NCBI GenBank assembly: GCA_051881075.1
Contig: JBJEPE010000077.1
Span: forward strand, 1-40,616
Direction of reading: 5' to 3'
Length of the DNA stretch: 40,616 nt
From: RUG14223 sp051881075
GTDB taxonomy: Bacteria > Bacillota > Clostridia > Oscillospirales > Acutalibacteraceae
The notes under the pieces are model-generated. The model saw nothing but the letters and a program-made list of their open reading frames with translations. It was not told the origin of the DNA and did no database searches. Position 1 is the stretch's first letter; every line of letters begins with the position of its first letter. Of this stretch, positions 34,357 to 40,616 are shown piece by piece. The translations under genes were made by a program, and so were the position numbers.

Positions 34357-35361
34357 TCAGTAACGGAAAAGAATTAATGCCGTTGTCCACCATAAGCCTA
34401 ACGACCATAGACCGATAAGATCTCCACGCTTAATTTTTCCTGTATTAATTCCGTACCATAAGGCAACAAACGGTGAGCTTGTACCTGTATATCCGTACTT
34501 ATCACCAATATATATACATTTATCAAAATCTATTTCAAGTTCTTTTACGATGCCACAAAGCATTTTGTAATTAAATTGTGACATACAGAAATGTTTTATT
34601 TTTTTAAAGTCAACATTATATGTTTGGCAATACTTATTAAATAATTCCTTTGTGGCGCCGGGTATAGGTGAAACATCAAGACCTGTTCCCAAATACGACT
34701 TGCGGTCATATGCACTGTCCTCAAAACTTTTCTTCATACCGTTTTTAGGATATCTTACATTGTCAAGTGCTTTCATACAATCGCATAGAGAAGAGCCGTG
34801 TCCGATAAATCCGCTAACAGGATCATCAGTTCTTTCATATACAACAGCGCACGCCATGTCAGCAATTATAGGATATGTATACTCATTATCCTCTGTACAT
34901 ATAGATGTAAAGTTCTCACTGCCGACAAGCAAAGCTCTTTTAATATTAGGATTGCCGTCCATCATATTCTTAATAGTTATAGTAGCTGAAACCATACCTA
35001 ATCCGTTTACATTTTGGTCGAACATCTGAACATCTCTTTTTGTTCCAAGCCAACCGCAAAGTATAACTGACATAGGCGGACATATGTATTCCGGGGATTG
35101 AGATGAGAAAATGAGTAAATCTATATCATTGCCTGTCAGGTTACAGCTTTCCATAACCTTTTTTGCAGCCTTATATCCCATTACCAAAGAAGTATCTCTC
35201 GGATTGTCATAAGCAAAATAACGCTCGTTCCGTCCCATAGAAATAAGCAAGTGTTCAATTTCTTTACCGTGTTCCTCACGGAATTTTTTAATAAAATAAT
35301 CATTGGTTACCAGCTTGTCCGGATGGTATATTTCTATACCCTGCACTCGCATATTGCTCAT
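34357..35361 (-). CDS. KASIII/thiolase-fold protein lacking the catalytic Cys (copy 1)
   Basis: A 334-residue protein with the layout of beta-ketoacyl-ACP synthase III-like enzymes: an N-terminal half with SSQSPEY (86-92) and the nucleophile-elbow region DQNVNGLGMV (115-124), then a C-terminal half with HFCMSQFNYKM (257-267) and DKYGYTGTSS (287-296). At the position of the catalytic Cys it has Gly120; where KASIII has His in HQAN it has Ser261, and where it has Asn in GNTS it has Tyr291. It therefore should not catalyse condensation alone. It is about three quarters identical to the adjacent upstream gene, which keeps the Cys, so a regulatory or chaperone subunit of a heterodimer is a reasonable inference (PqsB/PqsC and chain-length factors are precedents). 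It starts at ATGAGCAAT with AAGGAT 7-8 nt upstream, and is the last gene of the minus-strand cluster. Confidence 0.85.
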   Translation of the reverse strand: MSNMRVQGIEIYHPDKLVTNDYFIKKFREEHGKEIEHLLISMGRNERYFAYDNPRDTSLVMGYKAAKKVMESCNLTGNDIDLLIFSSQSPEYICPPMSVILCGWLGTKRDVQMFDQNVNGLGMVSATITIKNMMDGNPNIKRALLVGSENFTSICTEDNEYTYPIIADMACAVVYERTDDPVSGFIGHGSSLCDCMKALDNVRYPKNGMKKSFEDSAYDRKSYLGTGLDVSPIPGATKELFNKYCQTYNVDFKKIKHFCMSQFNYKMLCGIVKELEIDFDKCIYIGDKYGYTGTSSPFVALWYGINTGKIKRGDLIGLWSLGLWWTTALILFRY

Positions 35362-35430
35362 AAAAACATCCTTTTTTATTTATTATTAGGGGATTTATAT
35401 AAAACAAGAACTGTGTAAATTATTTATAAG
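35362..35430 (-). promoter_or_regulatory. Duplicated leader upstream of KASIII-like copy 1
   Basis: The roughly 70 nt before copy 1 match the roughly 70 nt before copy 2 (36475-36546) almost as well as the coding regions do. Shared blocks include AAAAAGGATGTTTTT, TAATAATAAAT, ATAAATCCC and TTGTTT. The duplication therefore included 5' control sequence, and each copy may have its own promoter. Confidence 0.55.
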
Positions 35431-35460
35431 ACTACAGAAAATTTGGAAAATCATTATAAA

Positions 35461-36474
35461 TTAGTAGCGGAAAAGTATTACAGCAGTTGTCCACCATAAA
35501 CCTAATGACCATAAACCTATAAGGTCACCACGCTTAATCTTTCCGGTTTTTATACCGTACCATAAGGCAACAAACGGTGAACTTGTGCCTGTATATCCGT
35601 ACTTATCACCAATATATATGTACTTTTCAGGATCTATTCCAAGGCTTTTAATTATGTTAAGAATCATTTTGTGATTAAATTGAGACATACAAAAATGATC
35701 TATGCTTTTAAAATCAATGCCATTCTCATCACAATAACTAAAGAATAGTTTTTTAGCTGCTCCGTCAATAGGTCTAATATCAAGTGGCTTTGGCCAAAAT
35801 GATTTACGATCATAACTACTGTCTTCAAAGCTCTTTTTCATACCGTTTCTAGGATATCTTACAGCATCAAATGCCAGTGAACAGTCGCTTAATGAAGCAC
35901 CGTGTCCGATAAATCCGCTGTTTTCATCATCGCTTCTTTCAAATACAAGTGCGCAACCTAAGTCTGCTGTCACCGGATATGTATACTCATTATCCTCTGT
36001 ACATATAGATGTAAAGTTGTCACTACCGACAAGCAAAGCTCTTTTTATATTAGGATTACCAGCCATCATATTTCTGATTGTAATAGTAGCTGAAACCATA
36101 CCTAAGCAGTTTACATTTTGGTCAAACATTTGAACAGAATTTTTCAAATGGAGCATATCAGATAAAAGTACTGAGTTAGGAGGGCATAAATATTCCGGGG
36201 TTTGAGATGAGAAAATAATTAAGTCTATATCATCGCCCGTTAGGTTACAGCTTTCCATAACCTTTTTTGCAGCCTTATATCCCATAGTAAGAGAAGTTTC
36301 ATTAGGATCATCATCTGCAAAATAACGCTCGTTTCTTCCCATAGAAATAAGTAAGCGTTCAATCTCCTTGCCTTGTTCCTCACGGAACTTTTTAATCAAA
36401 TATTCATTGGTTACCAGCTTGTCCGGATGGTATATTTCTATACCTTGAATTCTTATATTTTGTATATTGCTCAT
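35461..36474 (-). CDS. KASIII/thiolase-fold protein with active-site Cys (copy 2)
   Basis: I start it at 36474 (MSNIQNIRIQ) because AAGGAT lies 7-8 nt upstream, the same layout as copy 1; the in-frame ATG 18 nt further up lacks a ribosome site. It has 337 residues. DQNVNCLGMV puts Cys123 at the KASIII nucleophile position. As in copy 1, the canonical His and Asn are replaced (Ser264 in SQFNHKM, Tyr294 in GYTGTSS), but it has a His at 268, four residues along, where copy 1 has Tyr. Expected chemistry is acyl-thioester transfer or condensation on CoA or carrier-protein substrates in the cytoplasm; the exact reaction is unknown. It follows the CoA-transferase pair by 108 nt and precedes copy 1 by 99 nt on the same strand. 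The high identity and shared leader show a tandem duplication. Confidence 0.87.
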   Translation of the reverse strand: MSNIQNIRIQGIEIYHPDKLVTNEYLIKKFREEQGKEIERLLISMGRNERYFADDDPNETSLTMGYKAAKKVMESCNLTGDDIDLIIFSSQTPEYLCPPNSVLLSDMLHLKNSVQMFDQNVNCLGMVSATITIRNMMAGNPNIKRALLVGSDNFTSICTEDNEYTYPVTADLGCALVFERSDDENSGFIGHGASLSDCSLAFDAVRYPRNGMKKSFEDSSYDRKSFWPKPLDIRPIDGAAKKLFFSYCDENGIDFKSIDHFCMSQFNHKMILNIIKSLGIDPEKYIYIGDKYGYTGTSSPFVALWYGIKTGKIKRGDLIGLWSLGLWWTTAVILFRY

Positions 36475-36584
36475 AAAAACATCCTTTTTCATTGATTTAT
36501 TATTAAGGGATTTATTTTAAACAAAAACAGTGTTAATAATTTATATAATTATGTAATGTACCTACTCGATATATACACATAATT
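36475..36584 (-). promoter_or_regulatory. Leader of KASIII-like copy 2 with an upstream inverted repeat
   Basis: The proximal 70 nt are the second copy of the duplicated leader. AATTATGT (36547-36554) and ACATAATT (36577-36584) are perfect complements around a 22-nt loop and overlap the end of the preceding CoA-transferase gene. This may be an operator or a weak intra-operon hairpin. Confidence 0.45.
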
Positions 36585-37236
36585 AAAGCATAATCTTTAA
36601 ATCATCCGGGATTATTAATTCAGCTTCAGTCGCTTCCTTAACTTGCTCTACTGTGTACATAGAGTTCATTTCAACTAATACAATGCCTTTTGAAGTAATA
36701 TCAAAAACTCCCATTTCGGTAATCACACGGTCAACTACATTTTTTGCGGTAAGCGGATATGTGCATTCTTTCAATAATTTTGGCGTTCCGCCTGCAGTAT
36801 GCTCCATGCCAACAACAACTCTTTTTGCACCTATGAGCAAATCCATTGCTCCACCCATGCCGGGAACCTTTTTACCGGGTATCATCCAATTAGCAATGTT
36901 GCCGTGTTCGTCAACCTGCAATGCACCAAGAACGGTTAAATCCAAGTGTCCTCCACGCATAATGCCAAAGGAAAGAGCGCTGTCAATATACGACGCAAAT
37001 TTTACTGAAGTTGCAGGAAGGCCTCCTGCATCGGTGATGTCAGGATCTACCTCATCCATTGGCGGTCTGTGTCCTAAACCTATACATCCGTTTTCAGAAT
37101 GAAGTATAACGTGTACATCATGTGGTACGTAGTTAGATGCCAAAGTAGGTACGCCGTAGCCAAGATTAATTACATCTCCGTCATGAAATTCCTTTGCAAT
37201 TCTCATAGCAATAATTTCTTTCGCATTAGCAATCAT
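36583..37236 (-). CDS. 3-oxoacid/butyrate-type CoA-transferase, subunit B
   Basis: A 217-residue beta subunit of a class I CoA-transferase. HSENGCIGLG (around residues 46-55) contains the Glu that forms the glutamyl-CoA thioester intermediate in this family. Other family segments are GDVINLGYGVPTLASNY near the start, MRGGHLDLTVLGALQVD, and PGMGGAMDLLIGAKRV. Together with subunit A it moves CoA between carboxylic acids such as acetate, butyrate or acetoacetate in the cytoplasm. The start codon overlaps the stop of subunit A (ATGA at 37233-37236), so the two are translationally coupled; a GGGAG ribosome site precedes it. Length is normal (AtoA/ScoB-like). The acid specificity cannot be read. 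The KASIII-like pair downstream suggests a dedicated acyl-thioester pathway rather than general fermentation. Confidence 0.93.
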   Translation of the reverse strand: MIANAKEIIAMRIAKEFHDGDVINLGYGVPTLASNYVPHDVHVILHSENGCIGLGHRPPMDEVDPDITDAGGLPATSVKFASYIDSALSFGIMRGGHLDLTVLGALQVDEHGNIANWMIPGKKVPGMGGAMDLLIGAKRVVVGMEHTAGGTPKLLKECTYPLTAKNVVDRVITEMGVFDITSKGIVLVEMNSMYTVEQVKEATEAELIIPDDLKIML

Positions 37237-37895
37237 GGATTATCACTCCCTATTACAATATGATCTATAAAAATACCGGGGGTATGAATAGCCTCTTTTT
37301 CTATTCCGCCTATTTTACAAAGCTCGCTGACCTCTGCAATAACTGTATCGGCTGCCGTAGCCATAATAGTATTAAAATTTTTTGTTGTACCGCGGTAATA
37401 TAGATTACCAAAGCTGTCTGACTTAGCAGCACTAATAAGCGCAACATCAGCGTGAATAGGTGTTTCCAACAGCCACTCTTCGCCGTCAACATTTATAATA
37501 CGTTTATTTTCTTCTACGACCGTACCTAAACCTGACTTAGTAAGTACTCCACCCAAACCAAAGCCACCGCATCTGATACGTTCAACAAATGTACCCTGAG
37601 GAATAAGCTCTATCTTACACTCACCGGTAATCATTTGTCGACCGGCCTCAGGATTTGTTCCGATATGACTGCCAATAAATCTTTTTACCTTTTTTGCCAA
37701 AAACAGCTTTGCCACATCTTTTACACCTGTAGAAGCGTCACTTGAAACTATTGTAAGATCTGTTACATCACTTTTACTAAGTGCGTCTACAAGCTCATGA
37801 GGACAACCGCAACTATTGAATCCACCTATCATTACAGTCATTCCGCTTTTGATGTGCTCAATCGCGTTTTCAACGCTTAAAATTTTTTGTTTCAC
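37233..37895 (-). CDS. 3-oxoacid/butyrate-type CoA-transferase, subunit A
   Basis: A 220-residue alpha subunit of a class I CoA-transferase (AtoD/ScoA-like). It shows the glycine-rich GGFNSCGCP segment near residues 24-32, GSHIGTNPEAGRQ, IPQGTFVERIRCGGFGLGG, and ADVALISAAKSDSFGNLYYR, all in family order and spacing. It lacks the catalytic Glu, which sits in subunit B. GGAG lies about 10 nt before the ATG. It is the first gene of the minus-strand cluster; the leader upstream contains a long inverted repeat (38005-38085). Its specific symbol is left open because atoD, scoA and ctfA homologues cannot be separated by eye. Confidence 0.92.
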   Translation of the reverse strand: MKQKILSVENAIEHIKSGMTVMIGGFNSCGCPHELVDALSKSDVTDLTIVSSDASTGVKDVAKLFLAKKVKRFIGSHIGTNPEAGRQMITGECKIELIPQGTFVERIRCGGFGLGGVLTKSGLGTVVEENKRIINVDGEEWLLETPIHADVALISAAKSDSFGNLYYRGTTKNFNTIMATAADTVIAEVSELCKIGGIEKEAIHTPGIFIDHIVIGSDNP

Positions 37896-38004
37896 TTTCT
37901 CATCTCCATATTAGTTTTTTGAAATAATATTAATATATTTATTTACAATTCCCTTAGGTAGTGCAGAACAAACAGGTAGAATATATTAAATTAAGCTAAT
38001 AGAA

Positions 38005-38085
38005 ACAATACGGCTTTTAACAAGTTAGGTCTTGGCTGTTGACTTAGATAGGAACTAAACAAACTTTAAATAAAAAGCCGATTGT
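38005..38085 (-). promoter_or_regulatory. Long-range hairpin upstream of the CoA-transferase cluster
   Basis: ACAAT-a-CGGCTTTT (38005-38018) pairs with AAAAGCCG-ATTGT (38073-38085): 13 bp with one bulged A, closing a loop of about 54 nt. A 7-bp inner helix (with G-U pairs) fits inside the loop: TTAGGTC with GACTTAG. It lies about 110 nt before the subunit A start codon, so in minus-strand RNA it would be a 5' leader structure, possibly a regulatory RNA. The family is unknown. Confidence 0.45.
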
Positions 38086-38302
38086 TTATAACTATAGATA
38101 AGTGCATAATTATAAATTTTTTATATTTTTTAGTAATATATTTACCCATTCAAAAAATATATCTTACAATGAGTTGAAAAAGCAATTTGTTGTGAAAAAA
38201 GAAAGATGTTAAAATTGACCGAAATTCAATCTGACTATTATGTATCTTTAAATTTGTGTAATATATCTATACAAAAAAATGTGACTGATAATCATATCCG
38301 GA

Positions 38303-38359
38303 AACTTTACATATGCAAAGTTAAAATTTTACTCACGCCGGTGAAAGTAGCAGTAAAAT
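38303..38359. other. Two adjacent hairpins in the 1-kb gene-free stretch
   Basis: AACTTT-acatatgc-AAAGTT (38303-38322) is followed 3 nt later by ATTTTACT...AGTAAAAT (38326-38359), which encloses CAC-gccg-GTG. The surrounding 37896-38635 is very AT rich and has no supportable gene on either strand; apart from these and the 38005-38085 helix I see nothing in it. Confidence 0.4.
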
Positions 38360-38635
38360 GATTTTAAATATTAAGCCATCTGATAATAATATATCATAAA
38401 TAGATTATATTTAATCATCTAATAGCTGTTTATCTTGGTAAATTATTCTTTTTATCTTGTACGGTTATATTTTACAACATACTTACAGTTGAATATAGGT
38501 TTATTTTTAATCTAAATGTGTCATTTTTTTAGGTTTATTAAAAGATTTTTAAAAAATAAATAATATAATGTACAAAAATAGGTTCTATAACAAAAAGGTC
38601 CTGTAACAAAAGTTAGAGTACAAATAGAACAAAAA

Positions 38636-38680
38636 AGTCCGAAACGATTTGCTACGGCGTATCGCTTCGGACTCTTTTTT
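38636..38680 (-). terminator. Bidirectional terminator after the M56 protease gene
   Basis: AGTCCGAA-a-CGAT and ATCG-c-TTCGGACT form a 12-bp stem with one mismatch. A runs precede it and T runs follow it, so it can work on both strands. On the minus strand it lies downstream of the M56 gene; on the plus strand it abuts element copy B, as the 34077-34114 terminator abuts copy A. Confidence 0.75.
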
Positions 38681-38694
38681 GATGTGCCATTTGT

Positions 38695-38825
38695 GCAACG
38701 AACCCCCACTAAGCAGGGTTTCAAAAAAACTTAAACTATGAGTAGAAAAATGAAACCTCCAATGTTAAAATAATAAAGGTCTGCTAACCGAACACAGCCC
38801 GCTTAAGGGGCAATGTCGGTATCAA
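38695..38825 (+). repeat. Interspersed element copy B (diverged)
   Basis: It has the same order of blocks as copy A, with changed but still complementary pairing segments: AACCC (38701-38705) and GAAACC (38752-38757) can each pair with GGGTTTC (38716-38722). The 3' hairpin survives as GCCC/GGGC (about 38797-38811) without a good T run, so this copy looks decayed at that end. Confidence 0.55.
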
Positions 38826-38848
38826 ATACTTTTAGTTATTTCGTATAT

Positions 38849-38865
38849 CACCCGTTTAACGGGTG
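38849..38865. repeat. Perfect 7-bp palindrome beside the M56 gene
   Basis: CACCCGT-tta-ACGGGTG lies between element copy B and the M56 stop codon. There is no T run on the minus strand, so it is at best a weak terminator or transcript stabiliser for that gene. Confidence 0.55.
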
Positions 38866-38892
38866 GGTTTGATTATATATATCTAATTTTTA

Positions 38893-40616
38893 TTATTTGA
38901 CCCTTTTGCAATATGGGGCATAAGGAGAATTTATCCCTTGCTCTCCCCAATAAGAAATATCTTCTTCATCACAGGATATTACAATATTTTCATTATCTAC
39001 ATCAATACCCATATAGCGAGTGTGTTCTCCATCCTTTCCGCAAAGTATAGTTTTTCCGTCTGCACTTTTCGTAAAGCTTAGGTCTAAACACGGTGAGTTA
39101 AAAATATTAAAATACTCCAATTCTCCGTCTTCATAAGCAGCTAAGGTGAAAGTGAACAGCCCTGAGGTGGGGCCGTAATTCAATGTGCACGTTTCGTCCT
39201 TTCCGTCTCCGTCAATATCAAAGATTGCGGTGTCGATGGTAGAACTGATGCTTGTTAAATCCATGGGCGGAAAACCGGACGACCAAAACAGCTTTGTGAT
39301 TTTCTCACGGTAGTCATTATCAATATTGTAAGCATAGCTTGAAGTAGGGGTTTGAATAGGACAGATAGCAATATCGTTTGGATCAATACCGGATGATAAA
39401 TAACAGAAAACGATTGCTTTCATTTCTACTATTGAGGCCGGCGTCAAATTCCACAGTTCTTCCTGCGTGTAATTTTGATTATTAGCAGGAAGCAGACCGC
39501 AGGAATAAGAACCATTATCCATCTGCCAAATATAAACCTCTAATCCATTTGATGCAGGAAGATAGAAATACATCGGGAATTTTGCTCTGAGATATTCAAT
39601 GTCCATCTTAGCCATTACTTCATAATGTTCATTAGTGTCATCAACATCCGGTGTCAGGCCTAAATCTTCCTCATCCAACGATATATCCGGGTCATAATTT
39701 ATAAGAACTTTCTTAAAATAAGACCAATGAGTATATGGAATTTCACTTATTGAGCTGTCATCAGCAGTAACATCAATATATTTGCATATACAGTTATATA
39801 TCTTTTTAGCTGCTTGCGGATTTATAACTTTGTAGCTGAGGGTTGGCTTAACTCCGGTGTTTACCCATACTGTTGTAAAATCAGAATTAAAGTGTATATA
39901 TGTTCCCTTTAGAAAATAAGAGGATATTGTTGCTTCGGTATCTTGCTCGTTTTGAAGTACAAGAGTATGACTCATATCTCTATCTTCACTACGGTTATTT
40001 GATAATTCTCTACGTGAAATTTTAATGTTTGAGAGATTTTGCAATAAATCCTCGCTTACTGCTCCTATAGGGTTATAGATTTCACCGTCAGATACAAGCA
40101 CGTATACGGTTGATTCTGTTATTGAATCAAGCGATAAATTTTCTATATTTTTAAGCTTTTTAGAAACAGGATTTGTCAAAAAACAGACAGCCAACACAAT
40201 ACTTACAGTAACGGCAACCGCAATAATCCAAAAAGCAGGCTTCTTGTAATTTAATACGGATTTTACTCTGGTTTTTACCCCAACAGCTCCAAAGGCTAAA
40301 GGACAGGCTGCAATCATACGGCGATTTATACTGGAAGTCAGCAAAGCTTGTGAATAATCGGTTCTTTGCTCGTTATTCAATTCTCTAACTACCTTTTCAT
40401 CACAGGCAAGCTCAATATCTCTGCAAAGCAGTACATAGCTAAGCCACAACAGCGGATTAAACCAATGAATAGCGAGCAGTAAAAATCCAAGCGGTTTCCA
40501 CCAATGGTCCTTACGTTTAATGTGTGCCTGCTCATGAGCAATAATATGCCCTATATCGTGCTCTTCTACATTGAAAGGCAGATAGATTTTAGGCTTAATG
40601 ATACCGAGAACGAATG
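38893..40616 (-). CDS. BlaR1-type M56 metalloprotease/sensor, 5' end beyond the window
   Basis: Partial gene: the frame stays open to the right edge, and about 573 C-terminal residues are visible. FVLGIIKPKIYLPFN and IIAHEQAHIKRKDHWW give the HExxH zinc site of peptidase M56; ELACDEKVV carries the downstream Glu. Hydrophobic LGFLLLAIHWFNPLLWLSYV and FWIIAVAVTVSIVLAVCFL are membrane segments, as in BlaR1/MecR1, whose cytoplasmic protease acts after an outside signal to relieve a BlaI/MecI-type repressor. Beyond the last membrane segment there are about 440 extracellular residues that are not a penicillin-binding domain: I see no SxxK serine motif in context, and there is an acidic DIDGDGKDET loop. 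It may therefore sense something other than beta-lactams. A BlaI-type gene would be expected just outside the window. The TTG at 40449 is internal, not a start. Confidence 0.88.
   Translation of the reverse strand, partial: FVLGIIKPKIYLPFNVEEHDIGHIIAHEQAHIKRKDHWWKPLGFLLLAIHWFNPLLWLSYVLLCRDIELACDEKVVRELNNEQRTDYSQALLTSSINRRMIAACPLAFGAVGVKTRVKSVLNYKKPAFWIIAVAVTVSIVLAVCFLTNPVSKKLKNIENLSLDSITESTVYVLVSDGEIYNPIGAVSEDLLQNLSNIKISRRELSNNRSEDRDMSHTLVLQNEQDTEATISSYFLKGTYIHFNSDFTTVWVNTGVKPTLSYKVINPQAAKKIYNCICKYIDVTADDSSISEIPYTHWSYFKKVLINYDPDISLDEEDLGLTPDVDDTNEHYEVMAKMDIEYLRAKFPMYFYLPASNGLEVYIWQMDNGSYSCGLLPANNQNYTQEELWNLTPASIVEMKAIVFCYLSSGIDPNDIAICPIQTPTSSYAYNIDNDYREKITKLFWSSGFPPMDLTSISSTIDTAIFDIDGDGKDETCTLNYGPTSGLFTFTLAAYEDGELEYFNIFNSPCLDLSFTKSADGKTILCGKDGEHTRYMGIDVDNENIVISCDEEDISYWGEQGINSPYAPYCKRVK

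Noticed and set aside
40447..40449. TTG at 40449 as the start codon of the M56 gene.
   Set aside because: The frame continues upstream through the HExxH zinc motif to the window edge, so the codon is internal.

Overview
The window looks like chromosome from a low-GC Gram-positive anaerobe of the Clostridia, probably a gut Oscillospiraceae/Ruminococcaceae-type bacterium. This rests on AT-rich intergenic DNA, strong AGGAG-type ribosome sites, a MepA-type MATE exporter, a BlaR1-type M56 protease, a butyrate/acetoacetate-type CoA-transferase and a surface protein with SdrD B-like repeats. The genus is an inference. I saw no rRNA, tRNA, CRISPR array, intact insertion sequence or phage gene.

Layout. 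1-480 is a gene-free tract of short palindromes, including a recurring CAACATTGC-plus-hairpin unit. 594-1103 is a complete small transcription unit (promoter, 145-nt leader, 82-residue conserved-looking protein, terminator). 1410-2877 is a MATE efflux gene whose promoter is overlaid by a perfect inverted repeat. 2954-4795 is a lipoprotein gene with its own promoter and terminator. 4796-5225 is an AT-rich leader with seven TTACA/TGTAA motifs, leading into the dominant feature: one uninterrupted 28.4-kb gene (5226-33626) for a secreted protein of about 9,466 residues (about 1 MDa). It has a signal peptide, a very long beta-rich ectodomain, a Pro-rich plus helical hinge, at least 13 SdrD B-like modules and a degenerate C-terminal wall-sorting signal. 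The lipoprotein and the giant protein are probably both displayed on the cell surface, but no sortase gene is in view.

The 450 nt after the giant gene are non-coding, full of local and longer-range complementary segments and closed by a strong terminator: a candidate structured RNA or structured 3' UTR. Next comes a minus-strand cluster (37895 to 34357): CoA-transferase subunits A and B (overlapping by ATGA) followed by two tandem KASIII/thiolase-fold proteins that are duplicates of each other. One keeps the active-site cysteine and the other has glycine there; both lack the usual His and Asn of the triad. This suggests a catalytic/non-catalytic pair acting on acyl-CoA or acyl-carrier substrates, with the CoA-transferase supplying or recycling the thioester. 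The cluster is bracketed by two divergent copies (about 34115-34259 and 38695-38825) of an unidentified interspersed element, in the same orientation, with compensatory changes in a three-segment alternative pairing.

The right edge (38893-40616, minus strand) is the 3' part of a BlaR1-type M56 metalloprotease/sensor gene whose 5' end lies outside the window. Its C-terminal region is not a penicillin-binding domain but carries an acidic calcium-loop-like motif.
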